A stretch of 64,000 nucleotides of DNA, taken from positions 22,846,476 through 22,910,475 of the forward strand of contig OZ059894.1 of the NCBI GenBank assembly GCA_964057225.1. The letters are read 5' to 3'. Made by a program: the position numbers and the translations under genes. The notes beneath the pieces are model-generated. The model was not told the origin of the DNA and did not search any database. It saw only the letters and a program-made list of their open reading frames with translations. Position 1 is the first letter of the stretch. The number at the start of each line of letters is the position of its first letter. The stretch comes from Auanema rhodensis (taxonomy: Eukaryota; Nematoda; Chromadorea; Rhabditida; Rhabditidae). This document shows, one piece after another, positions 22,857 through 37,597 of the stretch.

Positions 22857-25800
22857 ATGTACACTCAACATTGCTTCCAAAAACATTTTGACAAAAATTT
22901 TTTCGAAAAATTTCAGAATAATTTAGCCAAAAATAGATGTTTTTAGATTCCATTTTTCAAGGCAAAGACGATGGACAATGTTATTCAACGAAAAAATCAA
23001 TTCTTCAGGGTGAAAATCGAGGATATAAGTGTGAACTTATATCAGTTGATATCTCGGTGCATTTTTAAGCTAGCGCAAATCTGATAACACAGATCGACGC
23101 AGCTTAAAAATCCGCATCGAATGCACTATACTACATTAAGAAACGCTTAATACAAAAATTAGTTATGATCGTTTGAAAAATGATGCATTAGTGTATGTTG
23201 AGTTTCCATGTACACTCAACATTGCTTCCAAAAACATTTTGACAAAAATTTTTTCGAAAAATTTCAGAATAATTTAGCAAAAAGTAGATGTTTTTAGATT
23301 CCATTTTTCAAGGCAAAGACGATGGACAATGTTATTCAACGAAAAAATTAATTCTTCAGGGTGAAAATCGAGGATATAAGTGTGAACTTATATCAGTTGA
23401 TATCTCGGTGCATTTTTAAGCTAGCGCAAATCTGATAACACAGATCGCCGCAGCTTAAAAATCCGCATCGAATGCACTATACTATATTGAGAAACGCTTA
23501 ATACAAAAATTAGTTATGATCGTTTGAAAAATGATGCATTAGTGTATGTTGAGTTTCCATGTACACTCAACATTGCTTCCAAAAACATTTTGACAAAAAT
23601 TTTTTCGAAAAATTTCAGAATAATTTAGCAAAAAGTAGATGTTTTTAGATTCCTTTTTCCAAGGCAAAGACGATGGTCAATGTTATTCAACGAAAAAATC
23701 AATTCTTCAGGGTGAAAATCGAGGATATAAGTGTGAACTTATATCAGTTGATATCTCGGTGCATTTTTAAGCTAGCGCAAATCTGATAACACAGATCGAC
23801 GCAGCTTAAAAATCCGCATCGAATGCACTATACTACATTGAGAAACGCTTAATACAAAAATTAGTTATGATCGTTTGAAAAATGATGCATTAGTGTATGT
23901 TGAGTTTCCATGTACACTCAACATTGCTTCCAAAAACATTTTGACAAAAATTTTTTCGAAAAATTTCAGAATAATTCAGCAAAAAGTAGATGATTTTAGA
24001 TTTCATTTTTCAAGGCAAAGACGATGAACAATGTTATTCAACGAAAAAATTAATTCTTCAGGGTGAAAATCGAGGATATAAGTGTGAACTTATATCAGTT
24101 GATATCTCGGTGCATTTTTAAGCTAGCGCAAATCTGATAACACAGATCGACGCAGCTTAACAATCCGCATCGAATGCACTATACTACATTGAAAAACGCT
24201 TAATACAAAAATTAGTTATGATCGTTTGAAAAATGATGCTTTAGTGTATGTTGAGTTTCCATGTACACTCAACATTGCTTCCAAAAACATTTTGACAAAA
24301 ATTTTTTCGAAAAATTTCAGAATAATTTAGCAAAAAGTAGATGTTTTTAGATTCCATTTTTCAAGGCAAAGACGATGGACAATGTTATTCAACGAAAAAA
24401 TTAATTCTTCAGGGTGAAAATCGAGGATATAAGTGTGAACTTATATCAGTTGATATCTCGGTGCATTTTTAAGCTAGCGCAAATCTGATAACACAGATCG
24501 CCGCAGCTTAAAAATCCGCATCGAATGCACTATACTATATTGAGAAACGCTTAATACAAAAATTAGTTATGATCGTTTGAAAAATGATGCATTAGTGTAT
24601 GTTGAGTTTCCATGTACACTCAACATTGCTTCCAAAAACATTTTGACAAAAATTTTTTCGAAAAATTTCATAATAATTTAGCAAAAAGTAGATGTTTTTA
24701 GATTCCATTTTTCAAGGCAAAGACGATGGACAATGTTATTCAACGAAAAAATTAATTCTTCAGGGTGAAAATCGAGGATATAAGTGTGAACTTATATCAG
24801 TTGATATCTCGGTGCATTTTTAAGCTAGCGCAAATCTGATAACACAGATCGACGCAGCTTAAAAATCCGCATCGAATGCACTATACTATATTGAGAAACG
24901 CTTAATACAAAAATTAGTTATGATCGTTTGAAAAATGATGCATTAGTGTATGTTGAGTTTCCATGTACACTCAACATTGCTTCCAAAAACATTTTGACAA
25001 AAATTTTTTCGAAAAATTTCAGAATAATTTAGCAAAAAGTAGATGTTTTTAGATTCCTTTTTCCAAGGCAAAGACGATGGTCAATGTTATTCAACGAAAA
25101 AATCAATTCTTCAGGGTGAAAATCGAGGATATAAGTGTGAACTTATATCAGTTGATATCTCGGTGCATTTTTAAGCTAGCGCAAATCTGATAACACAGAT
25201 CGACGCAGCTTAAAAATCCGCATCGAATGCACTATACTACATTGAGAAACGCTTAATACAAAAATTAGTTATGATCGTTTGAAAAATGATGCATTAGTGT
25301 ATGTTGAGTTTCCATGTACACTCAACATTGCTTCCAAAAACATTTTGACAAAAATTTTTTCGAAAAATTTCAGAATAATTTAGCAAAAAGTAGATGTTTT
25401 TAGATTCCATTTTTCAAGGCAAAGACGATGGACAATGTTATTCAACGAAAAAATCAATTCTTCAGGGTGAAAATCGAGGATATAAGTGTGAACTTATATC
25501 AGTTGATATCTCGGTGCATTTTTAAGCTAGCGCAAATCTGATAACACAGATCGACGCAGCTTAAAAATCCGCATCGAATGCACTATACTACATTAAGAAA
25601 CGCTTAATACAAAAATTAGTTATGATCGTTTGAAAAATGATGCATTAGTGTATGTTGAGTTTCCATGTACACTCAACATTGCTTCCAAAAACATTTTGAC
25701 AAAAATTTTTTCGAAAAATTTCAGAATAATTTAGCAAAAAGTAGATGTTTTTAGATTCCATTTTTCAAGGCAAAGACGATGGACAATGTTATTCAACGAA

Positions 25801-26015
25801 AAAATCAATTCTTCAGGGTGAAAATCGAGGATATAAGTGTGAACTTATATCAGTTGATATCTCGGTGCATTTTTAAGCTAGCGCAAATCTGATAACACAG
25901 ATCGACGCAGCTTAAAAATCCGCATCGAATGCACTATACTACATTAAGAAACGCTTAATACAAAAATTAGTTATGATCGTTTGAAAAATGATGCATTAGT
26001 GTATGTTGAGTTTCC
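22857..26015. repeat. Mixed P/G/N block with a 1,053-bp repeated marker
   Basis: The units are P (22857, with private AGCCAAAAATAG), P-like (23208), G with CCTTTTTCC (23559), N (23910), P-like (24261), a CATAAT hybrid (24612), G with CCTTTTTCC (24963), P (25314), P (25665). The rare GATCGCCGC occurs near 23447 and 24500, exactly 1,053 bp apart, and CCTTTTTCC occurs at 23559 and 24963 units, 1,404 bp apart. These are the first N units of the array. Confidence 0.85.
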
Positions 26016-28472
26016 ATGTACACTCAACAATGCTTCCAAAAACATTTTGACAAAAATTTTTTCGAAAAATTTCAGAATAATTCAGCAAAAAGTAGATGAT
26101 TTTAGATTTCATTTTTCAAGGCAAAGACGATGAACAATGTTATTCAACGAAAAAATTAATTCTTCAGGGTGAAAATCGAGGATATAAGTGTGAACTTATA
26201 TCAGTTGATATCTCGGTGCATTTTTAAGCTAGCGCAAATCTGATAACACAGATCGACGCAGCTTAACAATCCGCATCGAATGCACTATACTACATTGAAA
26301 AACGCTTAATACAAAAATTAGTTATGATCGTTTGAAAAATGATGCTTTAGTGTATGTTGAGTTTCCATGTACACTCAACATTGCTTCCAAAAACATTTTG
26401 ACAAAAATTTTTTCGAAAAATTTCAGAATAATTTAGCAAAAAGTAGATGTTTTTAGATTCCATTTTTCAAGGCAAAGACGATGGACAATGTTATTCAACG
26501 AAAAAATCAATTCTTCAGGGTGAAAATCGAGGATATAAGTGTGAACTTATATCAGTTGATATCTCGGTGCATTTTTAAGCTAGCGCAAATCTGATAACAC
26601 AGATCGACGCAGCTTAAAAATCCGCATCGAATGCACTATACTACATTAAGAAACGCTTAATACAAAAATTAGTTATGATCGTTTGAAAAATGATGCATTA
26701 GTGTATGTTGAGTTTCCATGTACACTCAACATTGCTTCCAAAAACATTTTGACAAAAATTTTTTCGAAAAATTTCAGAATAATTCAGCAAAAAGTAGATG
26801 ATTTTAGATTTCATTTTTCAAGGCAAAGACGATGAACAATGTTATTCAACGAAAAAATTAATTCTTCAGGGTGAAAATCGAGGATATAAGTGTGAACTTA
26901 TATCAGTTGATATCTCGGTGCATTTTTAAGCTAGCGCAAATCTGATAACACAGATCGACGCAGCTTAACAATCCGCATCGAATGCACTATACTACATTGA
27001 AAAACGCTTAATACAAAAATTAGTTATGATCGTTTGAAAAATGATGCTTTAGTGTATGTTGAGTTTCCATGTACACTCAACATTGCTTCCAAAAACATTT
27101 TGACAAAAATTTTTTCGAAAAATTTCAGAATAATTTAGCAAAAAGTAGATGTTTTTAGATTCCATTTTTCAAGGCAAAGACGATGGACAATGTTATTCAA
27201 CGAAAAAATCAATTCTTCAGGGTGAAAATCGAGGATATAAGTGTGAACTTATATCAGTTGATATCTCGGTGCATTTTTAAGCTAGCGCAAATCTGATAAC
27301 ACAGATCGACGCAGCTTAAAAATCCGCATCGAATGCACTATACTACATTGAGAAACGATTAATACAAAAATTAGTTATGATCGTTTGAAAAATGATGCAT
27401 TAGTGTATGTTGAGTTTCCATGTACACTCAACATTGCTTCCAAAAACATTTTGACAAAAATTTTTTCGAAAAATTTCAGAATAATTTAGCAAAAAGTAGA
27501 TGTTTTTAGATTCCATTTTTCAAGGCAAAGACGATGGACAATGTTATTCAACGAAAAAATTAATTCTTCAGGGTGAAAATCGAGGATATAAGTGTGAACT
27601 TATATCAGTTGATATCTCGGTGCATTTTTAAGCTAGCGCAAATCTGATAACACAGATCGACTCAGCTTAAAAATCCGCATCGAATGCACTATACTACATT
27701 AAGAAACGCTTAATACAAAAATTAGTTATGATCGTTTGAAACATGATGCATTAGTGTATGTTGAGTTTCCATGTACACTCAACATTGCTTCCAAAAACAT
27801 TTTGACAAAAATTTTTTCGAAAAATTTCAGAATAATTTAGCAAAAAGTAGATGTTTTTAGATTCCATTTTTCAAGGCAAAGACGATGGACAATGTTATTC
27901 AACGAAAAAATCAATTCTTCAGGGTGAAAATCGAGGATATAAGTGTGAACTTATATCAGTTGATATCTCGGTGCATTTTTAAGCTAGCGCAAATCTGATA
28001 ACACAGATCGACGCAGCTTAAAAATCCGCATCGAATGCACTATACTACATTAAGAAACGCTTAATACAAAAATTAGTTATGATCGTTTGAAAAATGATGC
28101 ATTAGTGTATGTTGAGTTTCCATGTACACTCAACATTGCTTCCAAAAACATTTTGACAAAAATTTTTTCGAAAAATTTCAGAATAATTTAGCAAAAAGTA
28201 GATGTTTTTAGATTCCATTTTTCAAGGCAAAGACGATGGACAATGTTATTCAACGAAAAAATCAATTCTTCAGGGTGAAAATCGAGGATATAAGTGTGAA
28301 CTTATATCAGTTGATATCTCGGTGCATTTTTAAGCTAGCGCAAATCTGATAACACAGATCGACGCAGCTTAAAAATCCGCATCGAATGCACTATACTACA
28401 TTAAGAAACGCTTAATACAAAAATTAGTTATGATCGTTTGAAAAATGATGCATTAGTGTATGTTGAGTTTCC
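26016..28472. repeat. 7-monomer HOR, copy 1 (N P N P P P P, 2,457 bp)
   Basis: N (26016) and P (26367) are followed by N (26718), P ending AAACGATT (27069), a P variant with TTAATT (27420), and two P units (27771, 28122). N units end CTTAACAATCC, then CATTGAAAAACGC, and here GATGCTTTAG. The same N-P-N-P-P' order follows 2,457 bp downstream, or 2,456 after the 1-bp loss. Private differences include AACAATGC near 26028 and GAAACATGATG near 27740. Confidence 0.87.
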
Positions 28473-28822
28473 ATGTACACTCAACATTGCTTCCAAAAAC
28501 ATTTTGACAAAAATTTTTTCGATAATTTCAGAATAATTCAGCAAAAAGTAGATGATTTTAGATTTCATTTTTCAAGGCAAAGACGATGAACAATGTTATT
28601 CAACGAAAAAATTAATTCTTCAGGGTGAAAATCGAGGATATAAGTGTGAACTTATATCAGTTGATATCTCGGTGCATTTTTAAGCTAGCGCAAATCTGAT
28701 AACACAGATCGACGCAGCTTAACAATCCGCATCGAATGCACTATACTACATTGAAAAACGCTTAATACAAAAATTAGTTATGATCGTTTGAAAAATGATG
28801 CTTTAGTGTATGTTGAGTTTCC
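28473..28822. repeat. 350-bp N monomer with 1-bp deletion
   Basis: This is the only unit shorter than 351 bp. At 28519-28529 it reads TCGATAATTTC where other units have TCGAAAAATTTC. The change removes one A and alters another, breaking the right arm of the A/T near-palindrome. Confidence 0.9.
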
Positions 28823-30226
28823 ATGTACACTCAACATTGCTTCCAAAAACATTTTGACAAAAATTTTTTCGAAAAATTTCAGAATAATTTAGCAAAAAGT
28901 AGATGTTTTTAGATTCCATTTTTCAAGGCAAAGACGATGGACAATGTTATTCAACGAAAAAATCAATTCTTCAGGGTGAAAATCGAGGATATAAGTGTGA
29001 ACTTATATCAGTTGATATCTCGGTGCATTTTTAAGCTAGCGCAAATCTGATAACACAGATCGACGCAGCTTAAAAATCCGCATCGAATGCACTATACTAC
29101 ATTAAGAAACGCTTAATACAAAAATTAGTTATGATCGTTTGAAAAATGATGCATTAGTGTATGTTGAGTTTCCATGTACACTCAACATTGCTTCCAAAAA
29201 CATTTTGACAAAAATTTTTTCGAAAAATTTCAGAATAATTCAGCAAAAAGTAGATGATTTTAGATTTCATTTTTCAAGGCAAAGACGATGAACAATGTTA
29301 TTCAACGAAAAAATTAATTCTTCAGGGTGAAAATCGAGGATATAAGTGTGAACTTATATCAGTTGATATCTCGGTGCATTTTTAAGCTAGCGCAAATCTG
29401 ATAACACAGATCGACGCAGCTTAACAATCCGCATCGAATGCACTATACTACATTGAAAAACGCTTAATACAAAAATTAGTTATGATCGTTTGAAAAATGA
29501 TGCTTTAGTGTATGTTGAGTTTCCATGTACACTCAACATTGCTTCCAAAAACATTTTGACAAAAATTTTTTCGAAAAATTTCAGAATAATTTAGCAAAAA
29601 GTAGATGTTTTTAGATTCCATTTTTCAAGGCAAAGACGATGGACAATGTTATTCAACGAAAAAATCAATTCTTCAGGGTGAAAATCGAGGATATAAGTGT
29701 GAACTTATATCAGTTGATATCTCGGTGCATTTTTAAGCTAGCGCAAATCTGATAACACAGATCGACGCAGCTTAAAAATCCGCATCGAATGCACTATACT
29801 ACATTGAGAAACGATTAATACAAAAATTAGTTATGATCGTTTGAAAAATGATGCATTAGTGTATGTTGAGTTTCCATGTACACTCAACATTGCTTCCAAA
29901 AACATTTTGACAAAAATTTTTTCGAAAAATTTCAGAATAATTTAGCAAAAAGTAGATGTTTTTAGATTCCATTTTTCAAGGCAAAGACGATGGACAATGT
30001 TATTCAACGAAAAAATTAATTCTTCAGGGTGAAAATCGAGGATATAAGTGTGAACTTATATCAGTTGATATCTCGGTGCATTTTTAAGCTAGCGCAAATC
30101 TGATAACACAGATCGACGCAGCTTAAAAATCCGCATCGAATGCACTATACTATATTGAGAAACGCTTAATACAAAAATTAGTTATGATCGTTTGAAAAAT
30201 GATGCATTAGTGTATGTTGAGTTTCC
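28473..30226. repeat. 7-monomer HOR, partial copy 2 (N P N P P')
   Basis: The units N (28473, 350 bp), P (28823), N (29174), P with AAACGATT (29525), P' with TTAATT (29876) parallel the preceding block. The order then changes, with CTATAT ending the P' unit and a CATAAT unit following. The copy is therefore incomplete. Confidence 0.85.
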
Positions 30227-31981
30227 ATGTACACTCAACATTGCTTCCAAAAACATTTTGACAAAAATTTTTTCGAAAAATTTCATAATAATTTAGCAAA
30301 AAGTAGATGTTTTTAGATTCCATTTTTCAAGGCAAAGACGATGGACAATGTGATTCAACGAAAAAATTAATTCTTCAGGGTGAAAATCGAGGATATAAGT
30401 GTGAACTTATATCAGTTGATATCTCGGTGCATTTTTAAGCTAGCGCAAATCTGATAACACAGATCGACGCAGCTTAAAAATCCGCATCGAATGCACTATA
30501 CTATATTGAGAAACGCTTAATACAAAAATTAGTTATGATCGTTTGAAAAATGATGCATTAGTGTATGTTGAGTTTCCATGTACACTCAACATTGCTTCCA
30601 AAAACATTTTGACAAAAATTTTTTCGAAAAATTTCATAATAATTTAGCAAAAAGTAGATGTTTTTAGATTCCATTTTTCAAGGCAAAGACGATGGACATT
30701 GTTATTCAACGAAAAAATTAATTCTTCAGGGTGAAAATCGAGGATATATGTGTGAACTTATATCAGTTGATATCTCGGTGCATTTTTAAGCTAGCGCAAA
30801 TCTGATAACACAGATCGACGCAGCTTAAAAATCCGCATCGAATGCACTATACCACATTGAGAAACGCTTAATACAAAAATTAGTTATGATCGTTTGAAAA
30901 ATGATGCATTAGTGTATGTTGAGTTTCCATGTACACTCAACATTGCTTCCAAAAACATTTTGACAAAAATTTTTTCGAAAAATTTCAGAATAATTTAGCA
31001 AAAAGTAGATGTTTTCAGATTCCTTTTCTCAAGGCAAAGACGATGGTCAATGTTATTCAACGAAAAAATCAATTCTTCAGGGTGAAAATCGAGGATATAA
31101 GTGTGAACTTATATCAGTTGATATCTCGGTGCATTTTTAAGCTAGCGCAAATCTGATAACACAGATCGACGCAGCTTAAAAATCCGCATCGAATGCACTA
31201 TACTACATTGAGAAACGCTTAATACAAAAATTAGTTATGATCGTTTGAAAAATGATGCATTAGTGTATGTTGAGTTTCCATGTACACTCAACATTGCTTC
31301 CAAAAACATTTTGACAAAAATTTTTTCGAAAAATTTCAGAATAATTTAGCAAAAAGTAGATGTTTTTAGATTCCTTTTTTCAAGGCAAAGACGATGGTCA
31401 ATGTTATTCAACGAAAAAATCAATTCTTCAGGGTGAAAATCGAGGATATAAGTGTGAACTTATATCAGTTGATATCTCGGTTTATTTTTAAGCTAGCGCA
31501 AATCTGATAATACAGATCGACGAGGCTTAAAAATCCGCATCGAATGCACTATACTACATTGAGAAACGCTTAATACAAAAATTAGTTATGATCGTTTGAA
31601 AAATGATGCATTAGTGTATGTTGAGTTTCCATGTACACTCAACATTGCTTCCAAAAACATTTTGACAAAAATTTTTTCGAAAAATTTCAGAATAATTTAG
31701 CAAAAAGTAGATGTTTTTAGATTCCTTTTTTCAAGGCAAAGACGATGGTCAATGTTATTCAACGAAAAAATCAATTCTTCAGGGTGAAAATCGAGGATAT
31801 AAGTGTGAACTTATATCAGTTGATATCTCGGTGCATTTTTAAGCTAGCGCAAATCTGATAACACAGATCGACGCAGCTTAAAAATCCGCATCGAATGCAC
31901 TATACTACATTGAGAAACGCTTAATACAAAAATTAGTTATGATCGTTTGAAAAATGATGCATTAGTGTATGTTGAGTTTCC
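30227..31981. repeat. Third T-C-G1-G2 module
   Basis: A CATAAT hybrid with GACAATGTGATTC (30227) is followed by T (30578), C (30929), G1 (31280), G2 (31631). T-C-G1-G2 is the same order as at 1514-2917 and 13725-15128. This copy has private changes: GATATATGTG near 30747 in the left arm of a conserved inverted repeat, GATAATACAG near 31507, and CTACATTGAG in place of CTATAT at the G1 end. It is the more diverged copy. Confidence 0.87.
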
Positions 31982-34087
31982 ATGTACACTCAACATTGCT
32001 TCCAAAAACATTTTGACAAAAATTTTTTCGAAAAATTTCAGAATAATTTAGCAAAAACTAGATGTTTTTAGATTCCTTTTTTCAAGGCAAAGACGATGGT
32101 CAATGTTATTCAACGAAAAAATCAATTCTTCAGGGTGAAAATCGAGGATATAAGTGTGAACTTATATCAGTTGATATCTCGGTGCATTTTTAAGCTAGCG
32201 CAAATCTGATAACACAGATCGACGCAGCTTAAAAATCCGCATCGAATGCACTATACTACATTAAGAAACGCTTAATACAAAAATTAGTTATGATCGTTTG
32301 AAAAATGATGCATTAGTGTATGTTGAGTTTCCATGTACACTCAACATTGCTTCCAAAAACATTTTGACAAAAATTTTTTCGAAAAATTTCAAAATAATTT
32401 AGCAAAAAGTAGATGTTTTTAGATTCCTTTTTTCAAGGCAAAGACGATGGACAATGTTATTCAACGAAAAAATTAATTCTTCAGGGTGAAAATCGAGGAT
32501 ATAAGTGTGAACTTATATCAGTTGATATCTCGGTGCATTTTTAAGTTAGCGCAAATCTGATAACACAGATCGACGCAGCTTAAAAATCCGCATCGAATGC
32601 ACTATACTACATTAAGAAACGCTTAATACAAAAATTAGTTATGATCGTTTGAAAAATGATGCATTAGTGTATGTTGAGTTTCCATGTACACTCAACATTG
32701 CTTCCAAAAACATTTTGACAAAAATTTTTTCGAAAAATTTCAAAATAATTTAGCAAAAAGTAGATGTTTTTAGATTCCTTTTTTCAAGGCAAAGACGATG
32801 GACAATGTTATTCAACGAAAAAATTAATTCTTCAGGGTGAAAATCGAGGATATAAGTGTGAACTTATATCAGTTGATATCTCGGTGCATTTTTAAGCTAG
32901 CGCAAATCTGATAACACAGATCGACGCAGCTTAAAAATCCGCATCGAATGCACTATACTACATTGAGAAACGCTTAATACAAAAATTAGTTATGATCGTT
33001 TGAAAAATGATGCATTAGTGTATGTTGAGTTTCCATGTACACTCAACATTGCTTCCAAAAACATTTTGACAAAAATTTTTTCGAAAAATTTCAGAATAAT
33101 TTAGCAAAAAGTAGATGTTTTTAGATTCCTTTTTTCAAGGCAAAGACGATGGTCAATGTTATTCAACGAAAAAATCAATTCTTCAGGGTGAAAATCGAGG
33201 ATATAAGTGTGAACTTATATCAGTTGATATCTCGGTGCATTTTTAAGCTAGCGCAAATCTGATAACACAGATCGACGCAGCTTAAAAATCCGCATCGAAT
33301 GCACTATACTACATTAAGAAACGCTTAATACAAAAATTAGTTATGATCGTTTGAAAAATGATGCATTAGTGTATGTTGAGTTTCCATGTACACTCAACAT
33401 TGCTTCCAAAAACATTTTGACAAAAATTTTTTCGAAAAATTTCAAAATAATTTAGCAAAAAGTAGATGTTTTTAGATTCCTTTTTTCAAGGCAAAGACGA
33501 TGGACAATGTTATTCAACGAAAAAATTAATTCTTCAGGGTGAAAATCGAGGATATAAGTGTGAACTTATATCAGTTGATATCTCGGTGCATTTTTAAGCT
33601 AGCGCAAATCTGATAACACAGATCGACGCAGCTTAAAAATCCGCATCGAATGCACTATACTACATTAAGAAACGCTTAATACAAAAATTAGTTATGATCG
33701 TTTGAAAAATGATGCATTAGTGTATGTTGAGTTTCCATGTACACTCAACATTGCTTCCAAAAACATTTTGACAAAAATTTTTTCGAAAAATTTCAGAATA
33801 ATTTAGCAAAAAGTAGATGTTTTTAGATTCCTTTTTCCAAGGCAAAGACGATGGTCAATGTTATTCAACGAAAAAATCAATTCTTCAGGGTGAAAATCGA
33901 GGATATAAGTGTGAACTTATATCAGTTGATATCTCGGTGCATTTTTAAGCTAGCGCAAATCTGATAACACAGATCGACGCAGCTTAAAAATCCGCATCGA
34001 ATGCACTATACTACATTGAGAAACGCTTAATACAAAAATTAGTTATGATCGTTTGAAAAATGATGCATTAGTGTATGTTGAGTTTCC
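31982..34087. repeat. G/A alternating block
   Basis: The units are a G mosaic with the K-type ACTAGATG but no T7 run (31982), A2 (32333), A with GCTAGC and ATTGAG (32684), G3 (33035), A (33386), G with CCTTTTTCC (33737). The first unit shows that the K-defining changes can be separated by exchange. Confidence 0.85.
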
Positions 34088-37000
34088 ATGTACACTCAAC
34101 ATTGCTTCCAAAAACATTTTGACAAAAATTTTTTCGAAAAATTTCAGAATAATTCAGCAAAAAGTAGATGATTTTAGATTTCATTTTTCAAGGCAAAGAC
34201 GATGAACAATGTTATTCAACGAAAAAATTAATTCTTCAGGGTGAAAATCGAGGATATAAGTGTGAACTTATATCAGTTGATATCTCGGTGCATTTTTAAG
34301 CTAGCGCAAATCTGATAACACAGATCGACGCAGCTTAACAATCCGCATCGAATGCACTATACTACATTGAAAAACGCTTAATACAAAAATTAGTTATGAT
34401 CGTTTGAAAAATGATGCTTTAGTGTATGTTGAGTTTCCATGTACACTCAACATTGCTTCCAAAAACATTTTGACAAAAATTTTTTCGAAAAATTTCAGAA
34501 TAATTTAGCAAAAAGTAGATGTTTTTAGATTCCATTTTTCAAGGCAAAGACGATGGACAATGTTATTCAACGAAAAAATCAATTCTTCAGGGTGAAAATC
34601 GAGGATATAAGTGTGAACTTATATCAGTTGATATCTCGGTGCATTTTTAAGCTAGCGCAAATCTGATAACACAGATCGACGCAGCTTAAAAATCCGCATC
34701 GAATGCACTATACTACATTGAGAAACGATTAATACAAAAATTAGTTATGATCGTTTGAAAAATGATGCATTAGTGTATGTTGAGTTTCCATGTACACTCA
34801 ACATTGCTTCCAAAAACATTTTGACAAAAATTTTTTCGAAAAATTTCAGAATAATTTTGCAAAAAGTAGATGTTTTCAGATTCCTTTTCTCAAGGCAAAG
34901 ACGATGGTCAATGTTATTCAACGAAAAAATCAATTCTTCAGGGTGAAAATCGAGGATATAAGTGTGAACTTATATCAGTTGATATCTCGGTGCATTTTTA
35001 AGCTAGCGCAAATCTGATAACACAGATCGACGCAGCTTAAAAATCCGCATCGAATGCACTATACTACATTGAGAAACGCTTAATACAAAAATTAGTTATG
35101 ATCGTTTGAAAAATGATGCATTAGTGTATGTTGAGTTTCCATGTACACTCAACATTGCTTCCAAAAACATTTTGACAAAAATTTTTTCGAAAAATTTCAG
35201 AATAATTTAGCAAAAAGTAGATGTTTTTAGATTCCTTTTTTCAAGGCAAAGACGATGGTCAATGTTATTCAACGAAAAAATCAATTCTTCAGGGTGAAAA
35301 TCGAGGATATAAGTGTGAACTTATATCAGTTGATATCTCGGTTTATTTTTAAGCTAGCGCAAATCTGATAACACAGATCGACGAGGCTTAAAAATCCGCA
35401 TCGAATGCACTATACTATATTGAGAAACGCTTAATACAAAAATTAGTTATGATCGTTTGAAAAATGATGCATTAGTGTATGTTGAGTTTCCATGTACACT
35501 CAACATTGCTTCCAAAAACATTTTGACAAAAATTTTTTCGAAAAATTTCAGAATAATTTAGCAAAAACTAGATGTTTTTAGATTCCTTTTTTCAAGGCAA
35601 AGACGATGGTCAATGTTATTCAACGAAAAAATCAATTCTTCAGGGTGAAAATCGAGGATATAAGTGTGAACTTATATCAGTTGATATCTCGGTGCATTTT
35701 TAAGCTAGCGCAAATCTGATAACACAGATCAACGCAGCTTAAAAATCCGCATCGAATGCACTATACTACATTGAGAAACGCTTAATACAAAAATTAGTTA
35801 TGATCGTTTGAAAAATGATGCATTAGTGTATGTTGAGTTTCCATGTACACTCAACATTGCTTCCAAAAACATTTTGACAAAAATTTTTTCGAAAAATTTC
35901 AGAATAATTTAGCAAAAAGTAGATGATTTTAGATTCCATTTTTCAAGGCAAAGACGATGAACAATGTTATTCAACGAAAAAATCAATTCTTCAGGGTGAA
36001 AATCGAGGATATAAGTGTGAACTTATATCAGTTGATATCTCGGTGCATTTTTAAGCTAGCGCAAATCTGATAACACAGATCGACGCAGCTTAACAATCCG
36101 CATCGAATGCACTATACTACATTGAAAAACGCTTAATACAAAAATTAGTTATGATCGTTTGAAAAATGATGCATTAGTGTATGTTGAGTTTCCATGTACA
36201 CTCAACATTGCTTCCAAAAACATTTTGACAAAAATTTTTTCGAAAAATTTCAGAATAATTTAGCAAAAAGTAGATGTTTTTAGATTCCATTTTTCAAGGC
36301 AAAGACGATGGACAATGTTATTCAACGAAAAAATCAATTCTTCAGGGTGAAAATCGAGGATATAAGTGTGAACTTATATCAGTTGATATCTCGGTGCATT
36401 TTTAAGCTAGCGCAAATCTGATAACACAGATCGACGCAGCTTAAAAATCCGCATCGAATGCACTATACTACATTAAGAAACGCTTAATACAAAAATTAGT
36501 TATGATCGTTTGAAAAATGATGCATTAGTGTATGTTGAGTTTCCATGTACACTCAACATTGCTTCCAAAAACATTTTGACAAAAATTTTTTCGAAAAATT
36601 TCAGAATAATTCAGCAAAAAGTAGATGATTTTAGATTCCATTTTTCAAGGCAAAGACGATGAACAATGTTATTCAACGAAAAAATTAATTCTTCAGGGTG
36701 AAAATCGAGGATATAAGTGTGAACTTATATCAGTTGATATCTCGGTGCATTTTTAAGCTAGCGCAAATCTGATAACACAGATCGACGCAGCTTAACAATC
36801 CGCATCGAATGCACTATACTACATTGAAAAACGCTTAATACAAAAATTAGTTATGATCGTTTGAAAAATGATGCTTTAGTGTATGTTGAGTTTCCATGTA
36901 CACTCAACATTGCTTCCAAAAACATTTTGACAAAAATTTTTTCGAAAAATTTCAGAATAATTTAGCAAAAAGTAGATGTTTTTAGAATCCATTTTTCAAG

Positions 37001-37246
37001 GCAAAGATGATGGACAATGTTATTCAACGAAAAAATCAATTCTTCAGGGTGAAAATCGAGGATATAAGTGTGAACTTATATCAGTTGATATCTCGGTGCA
37101 TTTTTAAGCTAGCGCAAATCTGATAACACAGATCGACGCAGCTTAAAAATCCGCATCGAATGCACTATACTACATTGAGAAACGATTAATACAAAAATTA
37201 GTTATGATCGTTTGAAAAATGATGCATTAGTGTATGTTGAGTTTCC
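34088..37246. repeat. N/P mosaic with an inserted C-G1 segment
   Basis: N (34088) and P with AAACGATT (34439) are followed by C (34790), G1 (35141), a G mosaic with ACTAGATG and ATCAACGC (35492), an N-like hybrid (35843), P (36194), N (36545) and P with AAACGATT (36896). C-G1 occurs for the fourth time here. The C unit at 34790 has AATTTTGC in place of AATTTAGC, which also opens short frames on both strands; these are not genes. The hybrid at 35843 keeps AATTTAGC and TCAATT but has GATGATTTTA, GAACAATG and CTTAACAA. Confidence 0.85.
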
Positions 37247-37597
37247 ATGTACACTCAACATTGCTTCCAAAAACATTTTGACAAAAATTTTTTCGAAAAA
37301 TTTCAGAATAATTTAGCAAAAAGTAGATGTTTTTAGATTCCATTTTTCAAGGCAAAGACGATGGACAATGTTATTCAACGAAAAAATCAATTCTTCAGGG
37401 TGAAAATCGAGGATATAAGTGTGTACTTATATCAGTTGATATCTCGGTGCATTTTTAAGCTAGCGCAAATCTGATAACACAGATCGACGCAGCTTAAAAA
37501 TCCGCATCGAATGCACTATACTACATTAAGAAACGCTTGATACAAAAATTAGTTATGATCGTTTGAAAAATGATGCATTAGTGTATGTTGAGTTTCC
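37247..37597. repeat. P monomer with GTGTACTTAT and GCTTGATA
   Basis: A P unit whose conserved core reads GTGTGTACTTAT rather than GTGTGAACTTAT, and whose end has ATTAAG followed by GCTTGATA. It links the N/P block to the trimer HOR. Confidence 0.85.

Noticed and set aside
34745-34933. A 62-codon minus-strand open frame
   Set aside because: It occurs in one monomer only, antisense to the repeat, with no supporting feature; chance.
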